The notes under the pieces were generated by a model. That model was not told the DNA's origin. It made no database searches and was given only the letters and a program-made list of their open reading frames with translations. Positions 1 to 12,800 of a DNA stretch of 64,000 bases are shown here, in pieces. Source of the DNA: Strix aluco (lineage: Eukaryota; Chordata; Aves; Strigiformes; Strigidae); NCBI RefSeq assembly GCF_031877795.1, contig NC_133935.1, forward strand, positions 75,596,303-75,660,302, given 5' to 3'. The translations under genes and the position numbers were made by a program. Each line of letters begins with the position of its first letter. Positions within the stretch are counted from its first letter, which is position 1.

Positions 1-3000
1 ATGCTGAAGTCTTAGCGTTTTCAGGAGTGCATGCTCAAAAATGATAGCCAAATATATGTGCAGAATAGTTTTATGACTGATTTATTTGAGCAATTACTGC
101 ATTTTTCTACAGAAGAGCTCAATAAAAGGAGAAAAAGAGATACTTTTAAAAGAGCCTCATGTTACTTTTCTTCAATAAGTGATGCTGAAATGTAACAGCT
201 GCATTGTATTCTACCCTCATTCTTTGTGCAGATTTCCTATTATCACAACTGAATGAATTTTTTCTTCCTCTTCCTATTTTACTTCATAAATTTATAGATT
301 TTACCACCCACTTTAGTTTGCTATGAAACTAAGTATGATGAACATGGAACAGTTTTAACCACTGAACATTGCATGCTAATATTTTTGATTCTCTGGATTC
401 TTTTGTTCCATCAAATTTAAATCAACAAGTGTCAATATAGGTGCCAGCAGACAGAAATCAGCATTTTAAGAGGAATATTCCATCATAATAGTCTGGTTAG
501 AGAAGCCAAAACTGTACGCCAACATTTTTTTTTTAATGATCACATATGTTAGTATCTAGCTTCAATGCTGATATTTATTTCTTTACAAAACAAAACCAAA
601 GAAAACGAGATAAATCTAACCTTAATAAACAGTCAGGCAATGCTTATCAATGACTAGTTATGGTAAGGAGATGGAGATTAGTTCAGAAATTGTAAGGTAA
701 ATATGAAACTGTCTAAAGCAAAGAGCGGGCTGTCCTTGCAACATCTTCTTCTGGGTCTCTACTTGCAAGTGGAATTCCTCAGAATTCAGTCTTGGGCACA
801 GTATCATGCAATGGTTCTATTCATCACCTTCATTAATCGAAAATAAGAATACACTAATGAAATTTTTGGTGTCAGAAGGCTAAAGTATGTCAAGAAGGAA
901 GAAAGGAAATCCTTGAGGACATGAGGACTAGGAACAGGGTGGAAGTTAGAGTGAACTCCATTGCACTGGAGGGCAGTTCCTCTATAGGCCTTTATCACAG
1001 AGTCTGCATTTACGTCTTGTAATCATCTCATCATCTTCTAGATGGTGTAAAAATCCTTCCCTTCAGAGCTTGCACATGAATGAGAACATGCACCGCCTCT
1101 ACTATATCATGATTCCTCTTTCTTGTGGCAGCCACCTAAATTCCGCCCCTGCCATCTAGGATGTCCCGTGTGAGTCTCTAGGTCAGAACTGTGACTCCTA
1201 AACTGGGATGCTCAGCTTGTGGCCAAGTCTGTCTGGGCTTTTCTCCTTCTACCGCCTCCAGGTTTCTAAGGAAGTTCTATACCTGAGGAGAAAATAACAG
1301 GCACTTTATTTATTCATCTATTTATTTATCCAGCTTTTCCAGTGGGCCTGAGGTGCCAAGAATGAATCACACAGACCATTTTCTGAAGAAAGAGCCCTCT
1401 TTGACTGCTGGACCAGTTGACTTACTTGGTTTCTAGGTCTTATGCCAATGTCACAAAGTCTGTGGCAATGCCACTGCCTTGATTAGCTGTTAATGGAGTA
1501 TGCTATGAATGTCTATGTTTTATTGATATCTGCACTGTATTCATATATGGCTTATGATGGGAATAATGACAGCCACCCATTAGGGTACCTTTGTTGTTAG
1601 TTGTGCCTACTTTCAGTCCCACAGATTTCAGCTATACGTGAGGATATTATGCTTTTTTTGCTCTGTCACTAATAGTTTGTCATGCTCTGAGCCTCTTGTA
1701 TGGCATCTGGCATATCTGATGGAGATGGTGAAGTAACAAAGGCTAAATGAATTGCCACATTTTTTCTATATTTTCATTAAGAACATGATATGCATCAAAT
1801 CACAATATTTAGAACAGTACTGCAAATAGATTTCTGCAGAAGGGAAACTTCACTAATGGTTTGTGTATAATGTGTATTATTCATGTCTTCTAAATTCTGA
1901 AGAATTCCTCCTTTTCTGAAAGACTTTTCTTCTGAGAAAGATGTGGTCAGCAGACAGAATTCATAAGGAACTGAGGACTGCAGAGGATCTCCCAGGTGAA
2001 CTCCACAAGATGGTCTCGAAGGCAATAACATTAGATAATTCTGTTACAGAAAAAAACACCTTCTCCTCCTCACTCTGTAAAGGCTGCCTGAGAACTCCTT
2101 ATTCTTCTCTGAACAAGATGCCTAATCATTTCTAGATTTCACAGTCTGTTTATCTTATGATAATGTTGTCTTTTAGCTTAAGTAGAACTCCTTTCCCCTT
2201 GATTTTTTTAATACCTTGATATATTTATAGAGCAGTCATATCCCTTTTCAACCTTCATCTCCAAGTCCTTATTATTCTCCGAAAAGAGAGACTTACCATT
2301 CTTCTTTTCACACTAGTAGCCCCTCTGGATGTGACTGCAATCTCATGGCAGACATATTGAGAAAGCAATACTAAAACTCATTTTATTTGAATTTTTCTAT
2401 CAGGTCTTGAAAATTCAAGCTGAAAAATGAGTTTACAGAGAGAATTGGCTTTCCTACCTCTATTCAACCTGTTTATTTTTAGCTGAGTATTACTGAATAT
2501 GGAAGCAGTCCAGTTTACATCCTGGTTTGATTTCCTGTTTACATGAGCCAGTCTGGTGTCACCATCGTATTTCTGGACCACTCTGGAAGGCTGTGTGCAG
2601 CTTTCCTTCCACCTCTGAGAAGAGCTGCCCTACACAATAGAACTATTGTTGTGCTCTCTGATAACGAAATATGAATATTGTTGAACATAGTATATATTGG
2701 GCTTATGTCACTTTGTTAAATGTGTACAGATATAACATCAAACCTCTCACTGAAATGTGGGAGAAAAGCCACATTAGAGAGTAAAGTCAGAACTGTACTC
2801 ATATTTGTTTTTGAAGTTAATATAAAAACAGGCCCGGTCACATGTAGGGTGGCTCCCTATGGTACAATTTTCATGGCCTTGAGGGGGAGGGGTGTCTTTA
2901 GTTTTCTTTGGGTTTTTTTTTCCCATCTGGTTTTGTTTCCCAAACTATAAAGCTCACTATTTCCCTTAAGAGACTATTAATTTTTTTTTTTTTTTTAATC

Positions 3001-6000
3001 TACAAAATAGTCGAAAATCTGAACTGGTCATTATGGCAACTAATGGTCATAACAGCAGGCATTTCACAGGAGGAACTCTTAGGGAGCTCAGTTTCACCAG
3101 CATATCTAATGCATTAGTAGCAGCAGTCTCAGTCCTTGTTATTATTATTTTAATAGGATTTTCAGAATAAAGTGGAATAGTATGTGCATCCAGAGAATGC
3201 TAATGGCAGGTAAAAGAGCAGCGTTTATTCATTTTGGCTCAGATTTTGTCTAATCATTTTTAGTTTTATTTTCAGTAAAGATGCATTTTAAAGAAATGGA
3301 AATATTTTAATTTGTATAGATTAATATAAAACTGGAGACAAACATTATTAGCCTGAGGTTTGTTTAAGGATAATACAAATATTGCTACATTAATGGATAA
3401 GAACAATTGAAATAGAACTGGTAACAGACTAATTCTTTTGTTCTTGAGGCTGATACACAAAATCTAAACATCATAAATTATGTGAAGCTCATTCAGTTTT
3501 TACACATATTTCATATTCATTGATGCAAGATTTTAGTACTAAGATTTTATTATTTTTAAAGGGATACGGCAAACTTAATTTTTGTTCAATTACTTGTTTT
3601 CAAAATCAAATTTTGAATGAGTGCCTCCCATTGAAAATCCAGATTCTTCTCTTGTGTCTTTTAAATGGGCTGATTTTTTTTTAATGATGCTTTTTCTGAT
3701 ACTTGCAGGCAAAGATTTGAGAGCACAAATACCTAACATGCCCTGTGCACAGGCTTACCTTCTGCTGCTGGTATTTCCATTTCAGATGTGCTGCAGCCGT
3801 GCCTGGGGAATACCCTCGAGGAAAGCTTTGTCACAAGGAGGCAAATGAGGTTCCCCCAGAGCAGCCCACTCTAGTGCTGCAGCTGGCTGCTGGCGGACAG
3901 CAAACCAGATTTGTGTCATGTTGTGTCAAATGTATGGCGTAGTCACAAAATAGAAATATTCCCGCTTCAGAAATCTTATGTCCAATTTTATAAGGTCAAA
4001 AGATACAGATGGAAAATGGCTCCTGATTTTCCTGATCTTATGTCCAACAGTGTGAAGCAGGTATCCTACTGAAATTAGTGTTCCTGTGAAATTAGTGTTC
4101 CTAGAGTGACATGCATAAATAACAGTCATCAGGCCTCTCAGTAATTTACAATGAAACTATTGAAAAGTAGCTATCAAAAGGACACACAGCAATTTATTTG
4201 GGGCCCATATGCTTTTATTTTAATACCGTTAAAATCTTGCAGAAAATATTAATTGTATTCTGAAATTCCCTTTTTTATATTCACAAAAATCAAACAAAAT
4301 ACCTCAATCAACAGAGTGTATCTAATTATATGAAAATTTTAAAAAGTTAAGCAGAAAAATGTTAAGGCTGGACAGTATTTCACAGCTGTTTTCTTTTTAG
4401 AACTGGTCATGGTAGAGGATTATTTTGATGATCATAATGCACACAATTATATTAATTTCAGTTGCATGTTAGCAATACCTAAGAAACACTTTAAACCTGA
4501 ATGCTGCTACAGTAAGTACAGCAGCAAGAACAAAGTTTCTTCTATGTATGGAAACTGTGTGCATATGGGGTGTGTGTGTGTATGTTACAGTTAGAGAGGA
4601 ATCCAAATTATGCACTGATTATGAAACTCAGTAATTATGATCTAAAATATTTATTAGCTGTATAAGAAATGTCACATTTAAAGTGTTTTAGCAATATTGT
4701 GCAATGAATCCCAGAAGATGGTAAGTGAATAAATAAAAACTAAGCAAGCCACGTAAAATTAAATTGCAGTAGTAGTATTTTCAGTGGTAATTATAAGAGT
4801 CTGACATTGCCTAACTGAGAGTAATAGAGGCAAATGTCAAGAAATCCAGCTGTCACATGGCACTTAATTAGTATGAATGGAACGTATTATACAGACACTG
4901 ATCAGGTCTTTATGACTCATTTAAAATGAGATTAGTTTCAGGTTTAAATCAGAAATTCAATTTATTTGTTGTATACAAAGGATACAATGCATCTTTCTCA
5001 GATTTATTGTCTACAATGTTCTTTGTGTTGAAACCAAGTATTTTGAGCCTCCATGGGGATTCCTGTTTGTTAGTTTGTTACTTACAATCTAAGTGGTCAA
5101 ATTGTAACTGAGGATCTGCCAGAAAACCCAGTATGATTATTTTTATCCTCTTCGGAAACTAAAGTGACTAAATACCAAAATGTTTTGAGGGTCAGAGTAT
5201 ACAAGAAGTACTTGATGCTGATATTCCTGAATGTTTCATTTAACTATTTTCAACCAGCATGAAACACTTTGACATTTGTGGAAAGACTCATTGCATTTCA
5301 GTTCATCAGATCAAAGACAAATGTTTCATCTGGACTTAGTTTTTATGTGTACCCTTGAGCTGCTCAACAGCTTCCTGGCACTTATACTCCATGCTCCAGT
5401 TCTTTCATGTACTGGGTTCCTATCCCAAGTTGTACTGTCTTCAATGGCAAAGACATTTCTGCATCTGTAAGTATAACAGCACATTGGTTTTGTCAGAAAG
5501 CAGAAAAAGTTTGGCAAAATTGTTTCCTGTGGAAAATTTTTTTACATAAACAGCATTTTCCATTGAAACACCACATTTTTAGAAAACTTCCAACCAACTG
5601 CACTTAAAATACATTTCAAGAGCGTTATTTTAGAATCTATGAATGTTAGCATCTAATTTTTATCCTAAATGATCTTGATTACAAAAACATTTTTCAGACT
5701 CTCAGTATAGATAAAATTAATTGGGATTTCATGTACAGGGTATACTGATCATAATTTAATGATAATTACAGTAATATAGTAATAATTACACACCACTGTA
5801 ACTAATAAGTTACTCCAAATAGGGAGTTAAAATCTAAAAGTTTGTAGATTATTGCAAAGGAAAGGAGAAATTAGTGAGGAAGTGAGCTATCATTGTAATG
5901 TAGTCATGCTAAATTACAAGGAATGCATCAAGTCTTGTTTTGCTGGACAAAGGAGAAATCAAAGCATAGGAGACGATGCCCTTACTCAGAGCTGTTGGGT

Positions 6001-8560
6001 TCTTTCAGCCTTCCCTCTCATCCCAGTTCTTCGATTTCTTTCTGGAACACAGTTTTGGGTAGATATGCATTGGACTTTGAACATGGCTCCAAGCCACACA
6101 GACATTGCAGCCAAAGAGCTTTGAGGTGAGCCTGTGCTCCATCCCAGTCTTCAGGGAAACCCCTGAAGCTTGGTAAACTAGGAGGTTTGGTACTCCCACC
6201 CATTGACTGGGCCTAACTGTGGTATGCATGCTGGGAAACATTTACCAGTTAACACATGCTTACCTTGTGGGAACATGAGAAGCCACCTTTGAACAGCAAA
6301 AACCTGGCTGTCTTCCTTCCCTGCAGCAGCTGGAATAGTGCATGGCAAGGCAAAATGAGATTAAGAGCAGAGAAGCTGCCAGTGATCTACTTGCTTTTCT
6401 CCAAGGACCATACTTGTATGGATTGTTAAAACACAACCACGATTTTCTTCTACAGATTTTGGTTGCAACTTCCTGTTCTATCTATAGGGTGAGTAATTCG
6501 CCCTGCGTCTCTCTCTCTTTTTCCGCCTCTCTCCTACAGCTACACAAATACACACTCATGCACACATGCTAGATTGGTCAGATGTCTGGGTTTAACCCAG
6601 ACAGTTTGAGTTTCAGATCAAAAGTCTTGGTTGAAGCACTGCTTTTGCTGCTCAAAGTTTATGTTTCTATGTTCATAGCACAGAGATGAGACAGCCCCGT
6701 GCAACATTTGCAGGGCTGAGGGAGATAAAACTGGCGCTATTGGGTTTGTGCTCAGGACTGTCTGGCAGCTCTCACAGGTAGGCATGCATATGCAAACAAC
6801 GCTAGGCAAAGTTCTCCACCCGGCTATTTCTCATTTCTTTGTTTTGTATGTGCCTTTGTTTTGGCTAGTGACACATGCCTGGTTTGGGGGGCTTTTTTTT
6901 CCTTCTGAGATTATATATCCTTTTTATCAGTAAACCCAAATGAAAGGTCACTGTTACACTTGCTAGTCTACAACAGTTTATTACAATGCAGTGACAGATT
7001 ATGAACCAGGCCAGACTGATTACTGGGTCCTTTCAATGCGAAGCAGTAATGACACGAGATTCAAATGCAACATGTCATGATGTTTCTTTCTCTCCTAATC
7101 AAGTCCTCTGTAACTCTGTTCTGTGAATAAATGAGCGGAGTGAAGGAAACCATGCCACATTCAAGACTTCATCAGTTGTTTAATCCCAAGTATCACTTTT
7201 CCAAAGTTACATGCCATCTGGCACTGGGAGCAGGTTTGCCAGGGCAACTGCTGAGCAAACTAAGCAACCTTCCTGAAGCAGAGATCAAACAAGGTGGTAT
7301 GAAAAGATTGTATGACGATCCAAGTCACAGCTATCCTTGGTGATCTCTGTGCCCTTTCATCTATCTATCTACCTACCTACCTACCTACCTACCTTCCTTG
7401 TTTCTATATTTCCCTTTAATGCTCCTTTTTGGTAGGAGAGAAAGAGGAGTCTTAGAGAAGGAAAAGGAGAAGAGGGATTAAAGCAAGAAAAGCAGGTGTC
7501 TTTGTGGCTCTTCAGGGCTGATCGATTAGTTTATGGAGACTGGTGCCAAGGACATGGAGAGGAGACTGAGCTCTGACAGTTGATGTGTTTCTGTGGGGTG
7601 CTCAGGCTTCAATAAACCTCAGCACAGGAGAACCGATGCCCTCTCCCAGTTCCTTGGTGTGTCCTCATGTCTGCTGCATGTTAGGCTCCATGAACAACTG
7701 CTAAAAAAATAACCGTTTCATAAGAGGCTGAAGTCTGCAGCAAATCATGTGAGAATGCTAACCCTTTCCATTTTCCAACCTGCCTCTCTGCCAGAGATGA
7801 CTGCTTCTGTAGCAGATGCAGAAGGAAACGTGTGTCCATGCACCAGCAACTACCTTCACTAGCAACATGATGAGTTGATGGGCACTGAATTGGGCTGAGG
7901 GTGATAACATGACATTTTGCTAATTCTGATGTAGGGGTGGTAATCTTTGGTAGTCATCTAAACCAGTAATACCTTACACCACCACAAGACCAAGCTTTTA
8001 TGTAGGTTTGTTTCGGTAGCAAAGCCAGATTAATTGACTCATCTGAGAAGAAAAAACACATTTTTTTCTACGGGCTTATATCACAGTTCCCTGAGCTGGC
8101 TCAGTGCATTGTCCAACAAGCGGTTGTGCTGGTGCGACTGCAAATGCAACATACTACAGTGGGTGGGAACGAGTAGGAAAAAATGGGCAATTTGGTAGGA
8201 ATGCCTTAACCATGTTATGGTTCTCAGCATGGACCTTTATCATTAGTCTGTGTGACAAAGTTTTACTGGATCAACTACATCAACAGAGGCGGTGTAGTTC
8301 TTCAATAAAATTATACTTTGACAGACTTCAGTTAGTATATTTACTATGCTATAAGGCTATACATATACACACCTCTAAAATTATTTTGCTTTGCTGAAGC
8401 ATAAGTTATAAATGTAATCAGGACACCAAGCATGAAGATGTTTTCATGTTTAACTTTTCCCCATAAAAGAAAGGCAGAAATAACACTCCCTTTTCTTGCT
8501 GGGTCGTCATGTTTTGACATTGTCAAAACACCCAACATCAGGTAAGAAAGGAATTTTCAA
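1..8560. other. Upstream intergenic DNA, no supported gene
   Basis: AT-rich sequence with frequent stops in all frames. The open frames are short (about 60-100 codons), show no recognisable motif and are not joined by convincing splice sites. In human the gene upstream of PTPN12 is GSAP, on the opposite strand. I looked for its first coding exon on the minus strand and did not see it, so it presumably lies to the left of the window. Apart from a small CTAT/CTAC microsatellite, nothing is annotated here. Confidence 0.6.
7361..7393. repeat. (CTAT)n/(CTAC)n microsatellite
   Basis: Tetranucleotide repeat, first CTAT units and then about five CTAC units, followed by a decayed CTTC stretch. It lies in intergenic DNA about 1.2 kb upstream of the CpG island. 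Confidence 0.9.
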
Positions 8561-8838
8561 ATATTTTCTAGTAAGAAGGCCCGAGGTGCCTGAAGACGCC
8601 CCCACCGCAGTGCTGAGGGGTGAGGGACCCTCCTCCTGTCAGGACGGACTCGCTGCGGTGTCGCTTACTGCCACCGAAAACCAACCCACAGCCCCTGACA
8701 AACACCGACGGGCAGCACTTCCGCGTTTCATCTTCGCGTGCGGACATTTTTATTAAGTACAGATAGACAGATGTACGCGGGCGGGGAGCAGCCCCCAGTC
8801 GGGAGTCTGCGTCCGGCCTGTCACCTGCCCCGGCCCGC

Positions 8839-8850
8839 CCGCCATCTTCC
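8839..8850 (-). promoter_or_regulatory. YY1-like site (minus orientation)
   Basis: The plus strand reads GCCATCTTCC, so the minus strand carries AAGATGGC, the core YY1 motif. YY1 sites of this kind often sit just downstream of a start site in the transcribed orientation. That would fit a minus-strand transcript leaving the left half of the CpG island, but only the motif is seen. Confidence 0.4.
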
Positions 8851-9103
8851 CGCCGCCCGGTGTTTACCACAGCGGCGCCGCCCGCGGCCCTGCCCCGCTG
8901 GGCGCCCTTCGCCCCGCCTGGGTCACCGCCACCGTGGGGAGCCCGCGGGCACGCTGCACGGCTTCGGGCTTCCCGCCCCGAGGAGGGAACCCCTTTTCCT
9001 CCGGGCGTTTCAGTGGGACGCTTCGTGAGGAGCCGACAAACCCCAGCCCCGCAGCCCTCCCCCGCCGCGGGCCGCCGAGCGCGGAGGACGCGGCGCTGGC
9101 GCG

Positions 9104-9122
9104 ACTACATGTCCCGGCAAGC
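9104..9122 (+). promoter_or_regulatory. ZNF143/THAP11-type site
   Basis: The sequence ACTACATGTCCCGGCAAGC matches the ACTACAnnTCCC(A/G)GC pattern bound by ZNF143 with THAP11/HCFC1. The motif is long and specific, so chance occurrence inside the island is unlikely. It lies about 690 bases upstream of the PTPN12 start codon. ZNF143 sites are common in CpG-island and bidirectional promoters. Confidence 0.65.
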
Positions 9123-9389
9123 CGCGGCGCCGGCCGCTGCCTCCCGGCCGCGGAGCTGTAGGCACCCACCGCCGCCCCATTGTACTCCAGCCAGAGGAAA
9201 CCGCACTTCGCTGCGCCCAGCCTCCCCTCCCCCCCACCTTCCCAGTGGTCCCTTCCAGGGCTCCATTCGGCGCCCTTCGGAAGGTCCCATCCGTGGGAAA
9301 CGGGAGGGGCTGGCGGAGCGGGGCGAGGCGGAGAGCGCAACGACTGCTCCCTCGGGGCTGGGCTAGCCGGTGATTAGCGTGCACGGTCA

Positions 9390-9464
9390 CCAATAGGGGA
9401 AGGCGTCTGTCAGAGGAGCCAATGGGCGGGAAGCGGGGGCGGGCCGGCTCCCAGGAGGGGCGGG
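9390..9464 (+). promoter_or_regulatory. PTPN12: Twin CCAAT boxes and GC boxes, core PTPN12 promoter
   Basis: Two CCAAT pentamers at 9390-9394 and 9419-9423 are 29 bases apart, close to the roughly three-helical-turn spacing typical of paired NF-Y sites. Three GC boxes (SP/KLF type) follow: 9424-9430, 9435-9443 and 9457-9464. No TATA box is visible. The cluster lies 330-400 bases upstream of the start codon and is the best candidate for the core proximal promoter. Confidence 0.65.
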
Positions 9465-9491
9465 CATAGGAAACGCCGGAGGAGCGGGAGC

Positions 9492-9503
9492 CGCGCCTGC
9501 GCG
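9492..9503. promoter_or_regulatory. PTPN12: NRF1-like palindromic site
   Basis: CGCGCCTGCGCG is close to the NRF1 consensus YGCGCAYGCGCR, differing at one central base. It lies just downstream of the GC boxes, where NRF1 often acts in TATA-less promoters. Confidence 0.5.
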
Positions 9504-9581
9504 GGGGGAGGAGGTGGGGACATCGTCGTGTCCCTGTGTCGGCGGCGGCGTCCAGGGAGGGTCGGGCGGAGGGAGGGGAGG

Positions 9582-9608
9582 ATGGAGCGGGCGGCCGGGC
9601 GGCCGTGA
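9582..9608 (+). other. Upstream ORF in the PTPN12 5' leader
   Basis: An eight-codon frame (MERAAGRP then TGA) begins 208 bases before the main start. Its ATG has A at -3 and G at +4, a strong Kozak context, better than that of the main ATG (A at -3, A at +4). It is out of frame with PTPN12 and ends 181 bases before the main start, leaving room for reinitiation. If the transcript begins in the CCAAT/GC-box region, this uORF is in the leader and should reduce translation of the main ORF. Confidence 0.55.
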
Positions 9609-9789
9609 GCGGGGTGTGGAGCCGCGCCGCGCCAGCAGGCCGCGGGACAGGCCCGGGGGGTGGGAGAGGAGAGGCGAGGCGAGGCAGGGAAGGCAGCCGG
9701 GTGACGGGCTGGTGCGGCGGAGGGGGCTCGAGGCGGAGAGCGGGCGGGCGGCCGGGGCTGCCGCTCCGCGGGGCGGCCGGCGGGGCAGG

Positions 9790-9888
9790 ATGAGCCAGGA
9801 GGAGATCCTGAGGAAATTCATTAAGCGAGTCCAGGCCATGAAGGACACGGACCACAATGGGGAGGACAACTTCGCCAGCGACTTCATG
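9790..9888 (+). CDS. PTPN12: PTPN12 exon 1, residues 1-33
   Basis: Starts at the ATG in the context GCAGGATGA and encodes [15 protein letters not shown] through to DFM. This is close to the human amino terminus (ILRKFI and HNGEDNF are shared). It ends in phase 0 at ATG followed by the donor GTGAGG. The frame stays open upstream to 9514, but that stretch contains no in-frame ATG, so this methionine is the start. Confidence 0.95.
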
Positions 9889-12800
9889 GTGAGGGGCGGC
9901 GGCGCGGCGAGGGGGGGCGGGCAGGGCTCCTGCCTCCCCTCGGGGCGGGGGTGGGGGTGATCCCGCCGGGGGGGCGAGGTGCCAGGATGCCCCCGCAGCC
10001 CCTTCCCCATCCCCCTGCGAGCCAAGGGGGGGCCGGGGGAAGCATCGCTTCCCTGGGAGTGACCTGCTATTGTGTAGTCCCGCAGCTCGGCCGGCTCCCC
10101 CGTGCCCCCCACCACTTTTTGAGCCTGGCAAGGCGGGGGGGGGGAAGGTGGCCGCCTTAATTTACCCTTCTTCCTGCCCCCACCCCTCGGGAAGGTTTGT
10201 TACCGCAGCCCCCTGCCCCGGCCCTTCTGCGCTCCTGAGGAGAGGGTAGATGATCGGCTGTTGCAAAATTAAACGGGAGCCTCCTTCCACCCCCCCGCCC
10301 CCCCCCCTTCCTTCCCTGAGCAGATAAAGGGGACAGAGGCGGCTCTGCGAGGGCTGTTTGCGCTTCCTCTCCCTTACAGCCCCTTTTCTCGCGGGGTTGC
10401 CATGTATAATGTCATCTGGGGATAATTGGGCACTCCTTCCCTCCTTTCCCCCTTTATCTGCCCCTGTAGCCGCCTGCTTGAGATTTCTCTTCTTTCCGAG
10501 GAGACGTGTTAAATGCACTGAATAGTCCTTGGAGGAATATTCATCTTCCCTTCCCTAACATCTCCCTTCGCTCCCCATCCCCCATCGCAGCCCTGCCTGT
10601 ATCCCTCGTCCTTTCTTCATTCCAGATCAGTTCACCGTCAGCCTTTGGTTAACGTGCGCGCTCGGGGGAGAGAATTTATTGGAGAATTAGCTATTTTCCT
10701 GGTTTATTTTAGCTGTTTAATGGGGCTGTTGAAATGTTTGAGGAGATATATCTTTTGAATAGATGGTCTGAGCTGTGAACAATAATTTTGATTGGGTAGA
10801 TGTCGCAGGCACTTTTCAATATTGCCTAATTACTTCATATTAAAATACAGTTTGACCCACAGAAGAGCTGAAGATGAGCAGGATAGCAACCTCCGTATAC
10901 GTGTATCTTTGTAGCTTTGTTTTATTATCCGGTGCTATTTGGGATTAAAACCACATCGTTAGCTCTTTAAACTGTCAGTCTTCGCTAGTGGTCTGAGAAC
11001 AACAACAACAAAAAATCTCAATGTAAATGTCGCATCAGGGATTGTCTGAAATGTGGGGAGGAGGCCGCGGATATTGCGCAAGGCAGAGGGGCATTGGGAG
11101 CGCTGGCAGGTCCAGGGGTGGAAGAGGAAGTGGAGTGGACTTTGGGAAGTAACGAGTTCATCCAGGGTGGGGTAGGAGCCCGTGGGAAATCGGCCACGCT
11201 CTTTGGGCAGGATTTTGCGAATACTGAAAGTATGCTGCCGAAAAATCTGACTGTGTGGGAAAGGAAGAGAGAAATATGTGAAATGAAGAATGGTATTGGA
11301 GCGATAGGACACTTCTAAGTCTGTTTTGCTGAATAGAGTGTCTTCACATGAGAATTCAAAGGTTAAACACTTTGACAGAACTGTTTCATTAAGTGGTAGT
11401 TTTAGTAATATAATTGCTGTTAAACACAAATTGACGTACTGACGAATCCGTCTTGTTCACGTAAGCTACATGTACTTTACAGAAAGGATGGCCTAGACTA
11501 GTGGAAAATGCAGGAGTTTTTTAATAGCCTTTATGTTAAATACTTTCTGCTAGGTCTCCTAACCCAGTTCTACCTAATGATAACTAGCCTAATGCTTTAG
11601 CTTTGTTATAGTTGAATGGTATACAGTAGTTTTGTCAGCCTTTCTTCTAAGTAGTAGCACCTCTGTATGGAAAAATACCTTTTGTTTCAATTTCTTTATT
11701 TGACGGCATGTTGTTTCTATAGCTTTCAACTGTATAGTCAGTAAGCGTTTCCATCGCTTTCATAGAGCAGCAAGGAAAGAGAATGCTGCTAAAAATGGGA
11801 AAACTGTAGGAAGTAATTGGCAAGGCATTTCAGGAGAAAGGTGTATTACCTGAAACAGTGTTAAATGCTTTAGAAAGAATTGCATTCAAAACTTCTTTTG
11901 TCCTCTTAACACTTTCTCTTTCAAACTTTTATTTCTGATTTTTGCATAATAAATTATAGGAAACCCAGGAAACTAGGATGAGGATCTTCTGCCTTAATAT
12001 TTGCATTAGTCTCCATATTCACTTCCATGTACTAAAGCAGATATAGATTAGTGTGGCAACATGAATCATAGTTACTGATTTATTTACTTTTTCACTGTGA
12101 ATATGTTGGGGTATTTTGTTGTTTTTTTGGTGTGTGGTGTCTTGTTTTGCTTTTTTTTTGTTAAGAGCCATGCTTAGATGCTCTTTAAAATGATTGAAAA
12201 GGGAGAAGAAAAGAGAGGTGAAGGGGGTAAAGAGCTTTGGTGTTATTGGTATTCTCTTTAAGATTTAGCAGAGAATTTTTGGCGGGGGGAGGGAGGAAGT
12301 TGTATTTTCTCATTTAAGTGCAGGATGTGCTGCTGCTGCTAAGCAGTGGCAAATTTGTGGAATAGGAATTGCTGTTACTCATCGCTTCATTTCCAAGTCA
12401 AAATGGAATCTAAAAATAGGAATGGAATAGTGGGTGAGTGCAATTGAAAACAATTCTTTATTTTCACATCTTTATTGCCTTTGAATGTGTTGAGTAATAG
12501 GCTTACAGAATTATATTTAGGCCTAAGTGTATGAACTAAAAGTGCTTGATAGACAGGTGCCAGGGAGCGCTGGGAAAGAGGGTAGAGAAGCTAGAGTTAT
12601 GTGCAGGTAGGCTGATTAGTCTGGCTGAATGTTATTGGAAGTCCATGGTGTAGGTGACTAAGTGCTATTTAATAATGCTATTGACATGCCTGAAAACATG
12701 GTCCACTTTGAAGGTGGAAAGTTGATTTTTTTTTTTTTTTTTTTTTTTTTTCCCCCACTGCTTATAAGATAAATTTTATAATTTGGACACCAGTAACAAG

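Larger units (their letters stand above)
8560..10400. promoter_or_regulatory. PTPN12: CpG-island promoter of PTPN12
   Basis: Composition changes abruptly from AT-rich to strongly GC-rich, with dense CpG dinucleotides, and returns to AT-rich after about 10400. The island spans the probable transcription start region, the 5' UTR, exon 1 and the start of intron 1. No TATA box is visible near the probable start, while CCAAT boxes, GC boxes, an NRF1-like site and a ZNF143-like site are present. This is the usual architecture of a broadly expressed TATA-less vertebrate promoter. The exact start site cannot be read from the sequence. The island extends over 1 kb upstream of the start codon, so divergent transcription is possible. 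Confidence 0.85.

Noticed and set aside
4065-4104. 17-base direct repeat GTGAAATTAGTGTTCCT-like, two near copies.
   Set aside because: A simple short slippage duplication with no wider structure.
8568-9366. Open frames on both strands in the left half of the CpG island, considered as GSAP exon 1 or another divergent gene.
   Set aside because: None resembles the GSAP amino terminus or any protein I know; compositional artefacts.
9514-9789. In-frame open extension upstream of the PTPN12 ATG (92 codons).
   Set aside because: It opens with GTG, has no in-frame ATG, is purely GC-rich leader composition, and the human protein starts at the equivalent of 9790.
9010-10131. Minus-strand open frame of 373 codons across the CpG island.
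   Set aside because: GC-rich DNA lacks stops. The translation is Pro/Arg/Ala low complexity and overlaps exon 1 antisense.
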